Below are positions 17,575 through 27,286 of a stretch of 64,000 nucleotides of DNA, piece after piece (within the stretch, counting starts at the first letter, position 1; each line of letters starts with the position of its first letter). Made by a program: the position numbers and the translations under genes. Source of the stretch: an uncultured SAR116 cluster alpha proteobacterium (GTDB taxonomy: Bacteria; Pseudomonadota; Alphaproteobacteria; Puniceispirillales; Marisalimonadaceae); NCBI GenBank assembly GCA_902619805.1, contig CACNGC010000003.1:147564-211563 (forward strand), in the 5' to 3' direction. A model generated the notes under the pieces. That model saw only the letters and a program-made list of their open reading frames with translations, was not told the DNA's origin and did not search any database.

Positions 17575-18318
17575 TTGACTTTTGATCCAATTACGATTTT
17601 TGCAATTTTAGCTGCTTTCGCTTTAGGAGGAACACTTAAAGGTGCAACTGGTGCAGGAGCACCTATAATCACGATACCTGTTATAGCTGCATTTTATGAC
17701 GTGCGAATAGCAGTTATAATAATGGTGATACCAAATTTATTAACAAACATAAGCCAGATTTATCAATTTAGAAAAACAATTCTTCCACTTTTTTTTACTT
17801 TTTCATTTGCTTTAGGCGGCGGTATAGGTGCTTTTGTAGGCACCATTTTGTTAGTAAATTTACCTATAAAAATACTTACACTCTCAGTTGCATTTATTGT
17901 AATAATTTATATTACACTCAAGCTGATTGTTCCATCATTGAAATTAGCCTACTAGAGGGCTACTAAATTAGTTTTTATTATGGGCGCTGGAGGTGGGGTG
18001 TTGCAAGGTAGTGCTGGTCTATCAGCTCCAGTATCTATAACTTTCTTAAATTCTATGAAATTAGAGCGAAATCAGTTTATACCAACTATTTCAGTTTACT
18101 TCGGAGTTATGTCTGTTTTTCAAGTTCCAACTTTATATTACTATGATTTTTTTAACTTTGACATAACTATTCTTAGTTTTGTATCTATAATTGTTTTAAT
18201 TTGTTTTATGCCCATTGGTTCCTGGTTTGCTAAAAATATGTCAAAAAATATTTTTGATAAAATCACATTAATTTTATTAGGTTTTATTGCACTAAGAATA
18301 ATTTATTTAAATTTTTAA
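17575..18318 (+). pseudogene. TauE/SafE family permease gene interrupted by one in-frame TAG
   Basis: ORFs 17575-17955 and 17980-18318 lie in the same frame; TAG at 17953-17955 (aaa tta gcc tac TAG agg gct act aaa); both halves have the TauE GGxGAxxGxGGG-type pattern (LKGATGAGAPIITIPV; GAGGGVLQGSAGLSAPV). Confidence 0.8.
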
Positions 18319-18324
18319 ATATTT

Positions 18325-19038
18325 TTATTTGTATTTGTTACCACAAACTAATTTCCCATTTTGGGAAATACATCCATATTGAAGTTTGAAGTTTTTATTT
18401 TCAATCTTATTAGTTTTCGGTAATTTAATAACACAATTTTCCAAAAAATCTTTAGAAAATTTATTAGTTTCTAATATTTTTGTTATTTTAGAAACTTTTC
18501 CATTATTTGATAATTCTAAAATAGTGAATGAGGGTAAACTAATTTTGTTAATGTCATCCTTATAGAAAAAACTTAGATTATTTTTGAAATTAATTATTTC
18601 TAAATTATTTTTTTTTGTAAGAATAACAATATCCTTTATATCTTCTAAATTATAGGAAAAGAAATTTAAGTTGTAATGCTCATATGATTTTTTGCTTATT
18701 GAAAACAATATTGAGCCTTTTGTGAACTCAAAATTTATTTTATTTTTATTTTTTAAAATTTTTAAAGAAGAATTTGAAGAGAAACATAATTTTGTATTAT
18801 CTTGAAAAATAATTGTAGCTGGTTTTTCTCTAGTAATTAAATAATCACCAGATTTTATGCTAGTCTCTTCATTTAGGTAAAATCTTTTTCCATGTAAATT
18901 TAATACATAAATTTTATTATTAATTTTAGAAATATTTATTTCGGAAAAACAAAATTTTGAGAAAAAAATTATGAATGAAAAACATAAAAGGTATTTTAAA
19001 AATTTTTTATTCACAGAATTTAAAGAAAAGGTAGTCAT
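18325..19038 (-). CDS. secreted FecR-domain-like protein
   Basis: Signal-peptide-like N-terminus (KKFLKYLLCFSFIIFFSKFCFSE); SGDYLITREKPATIIFQDNTKLCFSSNSSLKI; true start probably GTG at 19014. Confidence 0.6.
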   Translation of the reverse strand: MTTFSLNSVNKKFLKYLLCFSFIIFFSKFCFSEINISKINNKIYVLNLHGKRFYLNEETSIKSGDYLITREKPATIIFQDNTKLCFSSNSSLKILKNKNKINFEFTKGSILFSISKKSYEHYNLNFFSYNLEDIKDIVILTKKNNLEIINFKNNLSFFYKDDINKISLPSFTILELSNNGKVSKITKILETNKFSKDFLENCVIKLPKTNKIENKNFKLQYGCISQNGKLVCGNKYK

Positions 19039-19054
19039 AGAATTTATGACTACC
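19030..19054. terminator. intrinsic terminator-like hairpin after the BMP gene
   Basis: 10-bp stem GGTAGTCATA/TATGACTACC, 5-nt loop, then TTTTCTTT on the minus strand. Confidence 0.65.
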
Positions 19055-19063
19055 TATTTAAAA

Positions 19064-20173
19064 CTAACCAGGAACTTTACCATTTACACCTTGTAAATAA
19101 TAATTCATTCCCCATAAAGCACCATCATCAAGGGCTTTACCTGCAGGGATTATTTCTTTACCTGTGTTATCAATTAATGGACCTGCAAAAATGTTTATTT
19201 TTCCAGTTTTAATGCCATCTAGCGCTTCTTGAGCTTTTTGAGCAACATTTGCTGGCATATTTTGGAATTTGGAGATCACCAACATATCTGATTTTATACC
19301 ACCCCAAACATTTCCAGGCCAATGGTTAGGACTATCCCCAGTGTTCCATTTTCCATTTCTTAGTTCCTCAATTTTCTTTATGTAGTAAGGACCCCAGTTA
19401 TTTATTGAAGCAAACAATTGAGCTTTAGGAGCAAAAGCTGACATATCTGTTGATTGACCAAAGCCCATAGCTCCATTTTTCTCAGCTATTTGAAGCATAG
19501 CAGGAGAATCTGTATGTTGCGCTAACACATCAGCGCCTTCTGCGATATGAACCTTTGCAGCATCTGCTTCTTTAACGGGATCATACCATGTGTTTGCCCA
19601 TATAACAGATATTGAAGCATCTTTATTTACAGACTTTAAGCCTTGAGCAAAAGCATTAATTCCCATTATAACTTCAGCTATTGGATAAGCTCCAATATAT
19701 CCGATTTTGTTAGTTTTGGTCATTAAACCAGCTACAACGCCTTGTATGTATCTACCCTCATAAAATCTGATATTACCAGTTGCAACATTCTTAGACCTTT
19801 TATAGCCTGTAATATGCTCAAACTTTACATTCGGGAATTCTTTAGCAACTTTTAAAGTTGGTTCCATATAACCAAATGAGGTTGTAAAAATAATTTCATT
19901 TCCTTGTTTTGCTAATTCTCTAATCACTCTGGTGGCATCAGGCCCCTCGGGAACATTTTCAACTACAGAGACTTTAACATCTTTGCCAAATCGCTTTTCA
20001 ACCATTTTTTTCCCAAGCTCATGGGCATATGTCCAGCCATGGTCTCCTGGTGTTGTTAAATAAACAAAACCTACTTTTGTTGGGTTTTCGGCAAAAGCAC
20101 TTGAAATCCCAAAAAATAAAACTGATATACTTATAGCAATCAGTGAAAAAATACGCATACTAAATTTTATCAT
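19064..20173 (-). CDS. BMP/Med family ABC transporter substrate-binding protein
   Basis: TKVGFVYLTTPGDHGWTYAHELGKKMVEKRFG...IIFTTSFGYMEPTLKVAKEFPNVKFEHITG; signal peptide. Confidence 0.92.
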   Translation of the reverse strand: MIKFSMRIFSLIAISISVLFFGISSAFAENPTKVGFVYLTTPGDHGWTYAHELGKKMVEKRFGKDVKVSVVENVPEGPDATRVIRELAKQGNEIIFTTSFGYMEPTLKVAKEFPNVKFEHITGYKRSKNVATGNIRFYEGRYIQGVVAGLMTKTNKIGYIGAYPIAEVIMGINAFAQGLKSVNKDASISVIWANTWYDPVKEADAAKVHIAEGADVLAQHTDSPAMLQIAEKNGAMGFGQSTDMSAFAPKAQLFASINNWGPYYIKKIEELRNGKWNTGDSPNHWPGNVWGGIKSDMLVISKFQNMPANVAQKAQEALDGIKTGKINIFAGPLIDNTGKEIIPAGKALDDGALWGMNYYLQGVNGKVPG

Positions 20174-20282
20174 AACAAACTCCTAAATTAATGTTAAAAT
20201 CTTAGAGTGAATCCTCAAAATAACAATAAAAAAAGATTAAATTTTTAATAAAATTTTATGAATGCAAATAAATTCTACAATT

Positions 20283-21194
20283 TTATTGACTACCAAAAAA
20301 AGGTTTACCAAGTGATGACGGTACGACACTATTATTTTTAGATAATCTTCCTGAAATCATTGTTAAAGCAATAATTGTTGCTATATAAGGCATCATTGAA
20401 AGTAACTGTGAAGGGATAGCCCAACCCCTTGCTTGTCCAACTAGTTGCGCAATAGTTATCCCACCAAAAATTAGAGCGCCAACAATAATGCGCCAGGGTA
20501 TCCAAGAAGCAAAGACGACTAAAGCAAGTGCAATCCATCCTCTACCAGCTGTCATGCCCTCTGACCAATGAGGTGTTAACACAAGAGGAATATAAGCTCC
20601 TCCAATTCCTGCACACATTCCACCAAAACAAGTTGCATACCATCTTATTTTTTTTACTGGATATCCTACTGAGTGTGCGCTTTGATGATCATCTCCAACC
20701 GCCCTTAAAATAATTCCTGATTTTGAATACTTTAAAAATAATGATGTAAAAATAATAATCGCTATAGATAAATATGCTACAAAATCTTGTTTGAATAAAA
20801 TATTACCGAATAGAGGAATATCTGATAATAAAAAAATTTCTATTTTGGGTAAAGAAGGTATGGTCTTGCCAACTAAAGGTGCTCCTGCTAACCCAGTAAG
20901 ACCAGTAGCAAATATAGTTAAACCTAAACCAGTAGCAACTTGATTAGTCATGAAATTAATTGTAAATGCAGAAAAAATTGATGCCATTAGTACACCTGAT
21001 AATGCTCCTGCAATTATTCCGTAATAAGGGTTTTCAAGCCATAAAACAGCTCCTAGAGCACCCACAGCTCCGCTTAACATCATCCCTTCAACTCCGAGAT
21101 TTAAAATCCCACTCTTTTCAGCAATTAGTTCACCTATGGCTGCAAGTAATAATGGGATTGAAGTTGCTATAATAGTTAAGATTAATGCTTCCAT
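20283..21194 (-). CDS. ABC transporter permease (nucleoside-uptake NupQ-like)
   Basis: ATSIPLLLAAIGELIAEKSGILNLGVEGMMLSGAVGAL; VGDDHQSAHSVGYPV. Confidence 0.9.
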   Translation of the reverse strand: MEALILTIIATSIPLLLAAIGELIAEKSGILNLGVEGMMLSGAVGALGAVLWLENPYYGIIAGALSGVLMASIFSAFTINFMTNQVATGLGLTIFATGLTGLAGAPLVGKTIPSLPKIEIFLLSDIPLFGNILFKQDFVAYLSIAIIIFTSLFLKYSKSGIILRAVGDDHQSAHSVGYPVKKIRWYATCFGGMCAGIGGAYIPLVLTPHWSEGMTAGRGWIALALVVFASWIPWRIIVGALIFGGITIAQLVGQARGWAIPSQLLSMMPYIATIIALTMISGRLSKNNSVVPSSLGKPFFGSQ

Positions 21195-22273
21195 TATTTT
21201 TTACCTTCAGACCACTTTATCTTGTATTTTTGAAGAGTTTCACCCGTTAACAAAAAAAAGAGCAAAATTCCTTCAAACAAACCTGTTACAACTTTTGGTA
21301 TACCCATAGTCATTTGAGCATTATCAGCACCAAGCTTGACTGTTGCTATAATTATTCCAGCGAATAAAATTCCAACAGGGCTTAATCTTCCAAGAAAAGC
21401 AACAATTATTGCTGTAAAACCATAATCAAAAGACACCTCTGGTTGTAATTGACCTATATTTGCTGACACTTCAATTACTCCTGCAACCCCAGCTAAGCCA
21501 CCAGATAATAAAAGAACAGTTATAGTAATTGAATTTCGCTTAAAACCTGCAAATTTTGCTGCTTGTGGTGCAGATCCTAATACATTGATTTTAAAACCAC
21601 CTAAAGTTTTGTTAACAAAAATCCAAGAAACAGGTACTAATAAAAAAACAAACAAAATCCCATAATGAAGTTGTCCAAGAAAACCAATTCCTGGAAAAGG
21701 TATTTTATTTATTAATGCCCCTTCAGGATAGGGTTTAGAGAGTGGAAAGCCAAAGCTCATTGGATCGCGTAATGGACCTCTTACAATAAAATCAATAAAT
21801 AACATTGCAACATAAACCAGCATCAAACTTACTAAAATCTCATTTACATTTAATTTAGTTTTTAAAATTGCTGGTATAAATGCCCATAATGCTCCCCCTA
21901 CAAAGCCAGCTAAGATAGTAATTAGTAAAAAGAATTTTGTTTCAATATTTGGAAATGACAATGCTATAAAACCAGCTAACAAAGCTCCCATAATAAATTG
22001 ACCTTCAGCACCAATATTCCAAACATTAGACTTAAAACATAACATCAAACCAGTACCAATGATAATTAGTGGGCAAGCCTTAACTAATATATCACTAATA
22101 CGGTCTATTCTTGAGAAAGGAGACACAAAGATTTGATAAAGAGTTTCAAGTGGGTTGTAACCTAAGAACGTGAAAATTAGTAAACCAAAAAATATTGTAA
22201 AAAATATAGATAATATAGGTGCTATGATTATCCAGTTTTTTGAAACTTTATCTCTTGGTATGAAAGTAATCAT
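21194..22273 (-). CDS. ABC transporter permease (NupP-like)
   Basis: CFKSNVWNIGAEGQFIMGALLAG; GFKINVLGSAPQAAKFAGFKRN; overlaps ATPase gene. Confidence 0.9.
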   Translation of the reverse strand: MITFIPRDKVSKNWIIIAPILSIFFTIFFGLLIFTFLGYNPLETLYQIFVSPFSRIDRISDILVKACPLIIIGTGLMLCFKSNVWNIGAEGQFIMGALLAGFIALSFPNIETKFFLLITILAGFVGGALWAFIPAILKTKLNVNEILVSLMLVYVAMLFIDFIVRGPLRDPMSFGFPLSKPYPEGALINKIPFPGIGFLGQLHYGILFVFLLVPVSWIFVNKTLGGFKINVLGSAPQAAKFAGFKRNSITITVLLLSGGLAGVAGVIEVSANIGQLQPEVSFDYGFTAIIVAFLGRLSPVGILFAGIIIATVKLGADNAQMTMGIPKVVTGLFEGILLFFLLTGETLQKYKIKWSEGKK

Positions 22274-23826
22274 TTAATAGGGTCCATTTTTTGATTTTCT
22301 CTATTTTTACCACCCATTAATAATCCGACATCAGTTGCTGTTATTTCTCTGACATCAAATATTTCACTCAAGAAACCTTCATTTATTACACAAATCTTAT
22401 CTGACAATTCAAAAATTTCTTCCAAATCTTGACTTATTAAGATAACTGCTTTTCCACTTTGAGAGAGATCTAATAATTTTTGCCTAATTGCAGTTGCTGC
22501 ACCAATATCAACACCCCAAGTTGGTTGAGAAAAAATAGCAACTTTAGGATTGTTGGCTAAAGATCTTCCCAGAATAAATTTTTGTAAATTTCCTCCAGAT
22601 AATTGACTAGCTAAAGGATTTGTTTCGGGACACCTTACATCATTATTTTTAACTATTGTTTTACTTTCATCTAAGCTGTTTTGAGGATTATTTAATAGAT
22701 TAGTTATCCAACTTTTAGTATTACTATATTTGAAAAAATAAGTAAGAAATGTATTTTCACTTAATGTTAGGTTTGGAACTGTAGCGTGGAAAGTTCTCTC
22801 TTCTGGTATTGTTTCAATACCAAGTTTTCGTCTTTCATTGATATTAGCTTTACCAATAGGTAATTTATCTAAAAGTATCTGGTCATTATTCTTACAATTA
22901 ATCTCACCACTTAAAATTTCCATTAACTCCACCTGTCCATTACCAGCAATTCCGGCAACACCTAAAATTTCTCCATAATTCACTTGTAAATTGATATTGG
23001 TTAGTGAAATTCCAAATTCATGATCTTTTTGTTTGTTTAAATTTTTAACCTCAAATGCGATGTTTTTTGAATTTGTTTTAATATTTTTTTTAAGTTGAGT
23101 AATTTTTTTACCAACCATTTTCTCTGCTAAAAAATTAGTTGTTGTTTTTTTAGCGTCAATTGTTTCAATAGATTTTCCAGATTTTAAAATAGTTACTTTA
23201 TCAGCTAACTCAATTATTTCTTCTAATTTATGGCTTATATAAAGTATAGAGCATCCAGATGATGCAAGTCTTTTTAAAATTTTAAATAAATTTTTTATTT
23301 CTTGAGGAGTAAGGACTGAAGTTGGTTCATCCATAATTAATAAATTTGGATTTTGCATTAAGCATCTAATAATCTCAACTCTTTGTTTTTCGCCAACAGA
23401 TAATTCACTAACTAATTTTAAAGGATCAATAAACAATTCCCATTCTTTTGACAATTTTGTAATCTTATTAACTACTTCACTGAACTTGATTTTATTATCT
23501 AGCGCTATCAAAATATTTTCTGCAACTGTGAGAGCAGGGAAAAGAGAAAAATGTTGAAAAACCATTCCTATTCCATTTTTACGAGCTATGTTAGGTGATG
23601 TTATAGAAATTTTTTGGTTGTTAATTTCAATTGATCCACTGTCTGGCTGAAGTACACCATAAAATATTTTTACCAAGGTTGATTTACCAGCACCATTTTC
23701 TCCCAAGAGTGCATGTATTTGTCCTTTAGCAATAGAAATATCAATATTTTGATTTGCAACAAAATTACCAAAGGATTTACAAATTTTTCTTGCTTTTAAA
23801 AGAATATTTAATTCTTTTTTGGGCAT
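22270..23826 (-). CDS. ABC transporter ATPase with two NBDs (NupO/RbsA-like)
   Basis: ALLGENGAGKSTLVKIFYG, LSVGEKQRVEIIRCLMQNPNLLIMDEPTSVLTPQE, second NBD ASQLSGGNLQKFILGRSLANNP. Confidence 0.94.
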   Translation of the reverse strand: MPKKELNILLKARKICKSFGNFVANQNIDISIAKGQIHALLGENGAGKSTLVKIFYGVLQPDSGSIEINNQKISITSPNIARKNGIGMVFQHFSLFPALTVAENILIALDNKIKFSEVVNKITKLSKEWELFIDPLKLVSELSVGEKQRVEIIRCLMQNPNLLIMDEPTSVLTPQEIKNLFKILKRLASSGCSILYISHKLEEIIELADKVTILKSGKSIETIDAKKTTTNFLAEKMVGKKITQLKKNIKTNSKNIAFEVKNLNKQKDHEFGISLTNINLQVNYGEILGVAGIAGNGQVELMEILSGEINCKNNDQILLDKLPIGKANINERRKLGIETIPEERTFHATVPNLTLSENTFLTYFFKYSNTKSWITNLLNNPQNSLDESKTIVKNNDVRCPETNPLASQLSGGNLQKFILGRSLANNPKVAIFSQPTWGVDIGAATAIRQKLLDLSQSGKAVILISQDLEEIFELSDKICVINEGFLSEIFDVREITATDVGLLMGGKNRENQKMDPIK

Positions 23827-23891
23827 TAAAACACCTTATTTAATTAAAATTTAATAAATTAAAAATGAGGATAACAAAGAAATATAAGTAA

Positions 23892-24077
23892 TCAATTCTT
23901 TTGTTTCGAAGTTTTTAGTATTAGAAAAATTAAAATTGCAACTGATATAAATATAATTGAAATAAATAAATTGAAGTTGCTGACATGCATTTTGTTAAAC
24001 CCACATGCAAATATTATAGCTGTTGCAATTATTATCATTAACCAATGAATAGGTTTTCCTAAAAATATTTTATTCAT
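23892..24077 (-). CDS. small two-TM membrane protein
   Basis: 61 aa with two hydrophobic segments; ATG overlaps stop of the TRAP permease gene. Confidence 0.55.
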   Translation of the reverse strand: MNKIFLGKPIHWLMIIIATAIIFACGFNKMHVSNFNLFISIIFISVAILIFLILKTSKQKN

Positions 24078-26089
24078 GTTGAAACCTTCAACCTGAAATT
24101 AAGCTTTCCTTGTAGATAATATATTATCATTAATATGAGTACACCTATTAAATTGTAGTAAATACCATCTATCCCATAAATATTTTGCAATGGTGGTATT
24201 AATAGAGTTACTGACCCTATTAAAGCCAAGGTTCGTTTAAACGCATTAAGTTTACCATTAAACCAACCTTCTAGGCCTAATGTCATACACCAATAAGCTA
24301 ATAGAACTGAAATTAAACTATAAACACTCCATAATATTGGTCCCTCCATCAACAATGAGGGGTTATAAACAAATGCAAAGGGGACAATATATTTTGCTAT
24401 TCCAACCTTGCTTGACTCAACTGCTGTTGACATTGGAGGAGATTTTGCTAGCGCCGCACCCGCAAAAGATGCCAGCGCAACAGGAGGTGTTATTGTTGAA
24501 ACAACACCAAAATAAAATGCAAACATATGAGCTGCAATTGGCAAGATGCCAGATTCAATTAATGATGGAACTATAAGTGCAGCAACTGTAATATAAACAG
24601 CAGTTGTAGTCATTCCCATACCTAGAATAATCGCAGAGATAGCTGTTAAGCATAATAATATGAATAAAACACCACCTGATAGATCTATAACTGATTGTGT
24701 GAATTTAAGCCCTAGACCCGAAACAAAAACGGAGCCAATAATTATTCCAGCACAAGCACATGCTATTGTAACTGGTACAGTTGATTTAATACCACTTTCA
24801 AATGCTCCTAATATATCTACAACTGACATCCTTGTATTCTTTTTAATAAAACTTAGAATAATAACTGACACAATACTCCAAAAACCAGCTGTCATAGCTG
24901 TTTTGCCATAAATCAGTAGACCAATTAGAACAGCTAGTGAAAGCAACATATGGCCTCCACCTTTAAGAACTTCTATTACATTTGGTAAAACAGACTTGTC
25001 AATTTTTTCAATTCCATGTTTTTCTGCTTCAACATGAACCATAAAATAGATTGTAGTAAAATATAAAAATGCAGGAATTATTGCTGCAAGGATTACATAT
25101 GAATATGGAGCTTCAAGAAATTCAGCCATTATGAAAGCAGCTGCACCCATTATTGGAGGTGTTATTTGTCCACCTGATGAAGCGCATGCTTCAACAGCTG
25201 CAGCAAATTTAGCTCTATAACCATAATTTTTCATAAGTGGAATAGTAAATGATCCAGTGGTTACAACGTTTGCAACGGCTGATCCATAAACAGTGCCTGT
25301 CATTCCTGATGCAACAACAGCAGCTTTTGCTGGACCACCAGTTCTATGTCCGGTCATTGCAATAGCAAGATCAACAAAAAATCTTCCTACTCCTGATCTA
25401 ATAAGTATACCTCCAAATATTATAAAAAGGACAATATAAGTTGAAGCCACATAGAGTGGTATTCCATATATTCCATCAGATGTCATAAATAAAGTGTCTA
25501 TATATTTTGCAAGCCTTGTTGGAGGGCCATAAAAAAATCCAAAAAATTTATTAGCGTAAAGAGCGTGTAACATGAAAAAACCTGCTACCATAACCATTGC
25601 CCACCCTACGGCTCTTCTTGTTGCATCTAAAACTAAAAAAATCAAAATGGAACCAACTATTATATCGCCAATATATTTGTCTCCATATCTCATCATGAAA
25701 TTTTCAACATCCCATGTGGTCCACAATTGAACAAATATAATTGAAAGTATTATAGTTAAATCATATCCATACCCAAAAACCCTTAATAAATTTCCTTTTT
25801 TGTCATCATTTATGAAAAGTGGATCTTTGATACTATTTCTAAATAATGGATATATAAAAACAGCTAAAACCATCATTGCTGATAGGTGGGTAGACCTAAA
25901 AGATCTTCCTTCAGGTGTTCCATAAACGGCTACAAATAGATGATAAAATGCTAATCCTACAGACAACCAAGTGCAAAGAACAATTATCCAATAATAAATT
26001 GTTTTATCTTTGTTCCATTCTAATAGTTCATCAAGAAAACTCAATTCCTTAATTTCATTATAAACTAGTTTTTTTGAAGTTTCAGCCAT
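24074..26089 (-). CDS. TRAP transporter fused permease (TAXI family)
   Basis: 671 aa; GPAKAAVVASGMTGTVYGSAVANVVTTGSFTIPLMKNYGYRAKFAAAVEACASSGGQITPPIMGAAAFIMAEFL. Confidence 0.95.
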   Translation of the reverse strand: MAETSKKLVYNEIKELSFLDELLEWNKDKTIYYWIIVLCTWLSVGLAFYHLFVAVYGTPEGRSFRSTHLSAMMVLAVFIYPLFRNSIKDPLFINDDKKGNLLRVFGYGYDLTIILSIIFVQLWTTWDVENFMMRYGDKYIGDIIVGSILIFLVLDATRRAVGWAMVMVAGFFMLHALYANKFFGFFYGPPTRLAKYIDTLFMTSDGIYGIPLYVASTYIVLFIIFGGILIRSGVGRFFVDLAIAMTGHRTGGPAKAAVVASGMTGTVYGSAVANVVTTGSFTIPLMKNYGYRAKFAAAVEACASSGGQITPPIMGAAAFIMAEFLEAPYSYVILAAIIPAFLYFTTIYFMVHVEAEKHGIEKIDKSVLPNVIEVLKGGGHMLLSLAVLIGLLIYGKTAMTAGFWSIVSVIILSFIKKNTRMSVVDILGAFESGIKSTVPVTIACACAGIIIGSVFVSGLGLKFTQSVIDLSGGVLFILLCLTAISAIILGMGMTTTAVYITVAALIVPSLIESGILPIAAHMFAFYFGVVSTITPPVALASFAGAALAKSPPMSTAVESSKVGIAKYIVPFAFVYNPSLLMEGPILWSVYSLISVLLAYWCMTLGLEGWFNGKLNAFKRTLALIGSVTLLIPPLQNIYGIDGIYYNLIGVLILMIIYYLQGKLNFRLKVST

Positions 26090-26125
26090 AGCAAAAAGGT
26101 TTTAAAGATTAGTCATTAGAAAAAA

Positions 26126-26150
26126 GAAAGGCACTTCTTAGGTGCCTTTC
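26126..26150 (-). terminator. intrinsic terminator/attenuator-like hairpin between SBP and permease genes
   Basis: 9-bp stem GAAAGGCAC/GTGCCTTTC followed by TTTTTTCT on the minus strand. Confidence 0.7.
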
Positions 26151-26160
26151 TAAAAATATT

Positions 26161-27117
26161 TTAAAGTACGCCTTGTTCTTTATAGTACTTTGCTGCACCT
26201 GGATGTATTGGTACAGCCGCTCCATCAACTGCTTTTTTAAGAAGCACTTTTTTCCAGACGCTTTTTACCTTTACAAACTCAGCATGATTATCCCAAAATG
26301 TCTTAGTCATTTTGTAAACTAGGTCGTCAGACAAATCTTTATGAACAATCATTGAGGTTACAATACCTAATGTTGGAATATCCTTATCTAGGGATTTGTA
26401 GGCACTAGCAGGAATTTTGCCATAAATATAACCTGGGTTGTTTTTAACAATTCGATCAATTCTGTCTTTTGGAAGACCAATGAATCTTATGCCAGGACTA
26501 TTTTCAAGTTCAATAAAACTTGCTTGTGGAACTGAAGTAGCAGCCATGAAAACATCAGCTTGTCCATCTTTCATTAATGCTACAGATTCTTTATAGCTTA
26601 CCATATGAACAACACCACCATTCTTTTTGATGGTATTAAAATCATATCCATAGTCTTTTATGATTGATTCACAAAAGGCAGTACCAGTCCATTTAGGTTT
26701 TCCTGGACTAATATTTGCGGATTTCATATCTTCAAAACCCTTTATTTTTGAGTCAGCTCTTACTGCCACTTGGAAAGCAGCACCATATAAAGTTGCAAAA
26801 TACCTCACATTCTTTTGAGCTTTCTTGAACTTACCTTTACCATTATAACCATTTGCAACAGTGTGAGCATAAGTCCATCCAATTTCTGCATCCCCACCAT
26901 TCACGGATAATACATTTGAAATTCCACCACCTGAAGTGTTTGAAGTAGATATTCCTTTAATATTACTTTCCATTACTTGCATTACTTTCGCACCTAATGG
27001 ATACCATGATCCACCTGATGGCCCAGATACCATCCTAACAAATTGATCTGCACTTGCAATAGATGAGCCTACCATAAGTGAGGAAGCAATTATTAGCGCA
27101 CTTGAAAAACGTTTCAT
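26161..27117 (-). CDS. TAXI family TRAP transporter solute-binding protein
   Basis: VRMVSGPSGGSWYPLGAKVMQVMESNIKGISTSNTSGGGISNVLSVNGGDAEIGWTYAHTV. Confidence 0.93.
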   Translation of the reverse strand: MKRFSSALIIASSLMVGSSIASADQFVRMVSGPSGGSWYPLGAKVMQVMESNIKGISTSNTSGGGISNVLSVNGGDAEIGWTYAHTVANGYNGKGKFKKAQKNVRYFATLYGAAFQVAVRADSKIKGFEDMKSANISPGKPKWTGTAFCESIIKDYGYDFNTIKKNGGVVHMVSYKESVALMKDGQADVFMAATSVPQASFIELENSPGIRFIGLPKDRIDRIVKNNPGYIYGKIPASAYKSLDKDIPTLGIVTSMIVHKDLSDDLVYKMTKTFWDNHAEFVKVKSVWKKVLLKKAVDGAAVPIHPGAAKYYKEQGVL

Positions 27118-27286
27118 TTAAACCCCCGAATTAATTAAGTTATTAAGAAGATAATAGTATCACAATTTATTTTTAAAAAGGTCAAGCTATAGTTCACTTT
27201 TTATTAATTAAATTTTTTATAAAGGTTTAATTAGAAAGAAAAAGAGTGTAGAAATATAATCATAATGCTGCCTGAGGGATTTAAAT

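Noticed and set aside
27118-27286. Riboswitch in the divergent region of TAXI-TRAP and the HMG-CoA lyase operon
   Set aside because: No recognisable aptamer core or strong stem found by eye; a covariance-model scan would be needed
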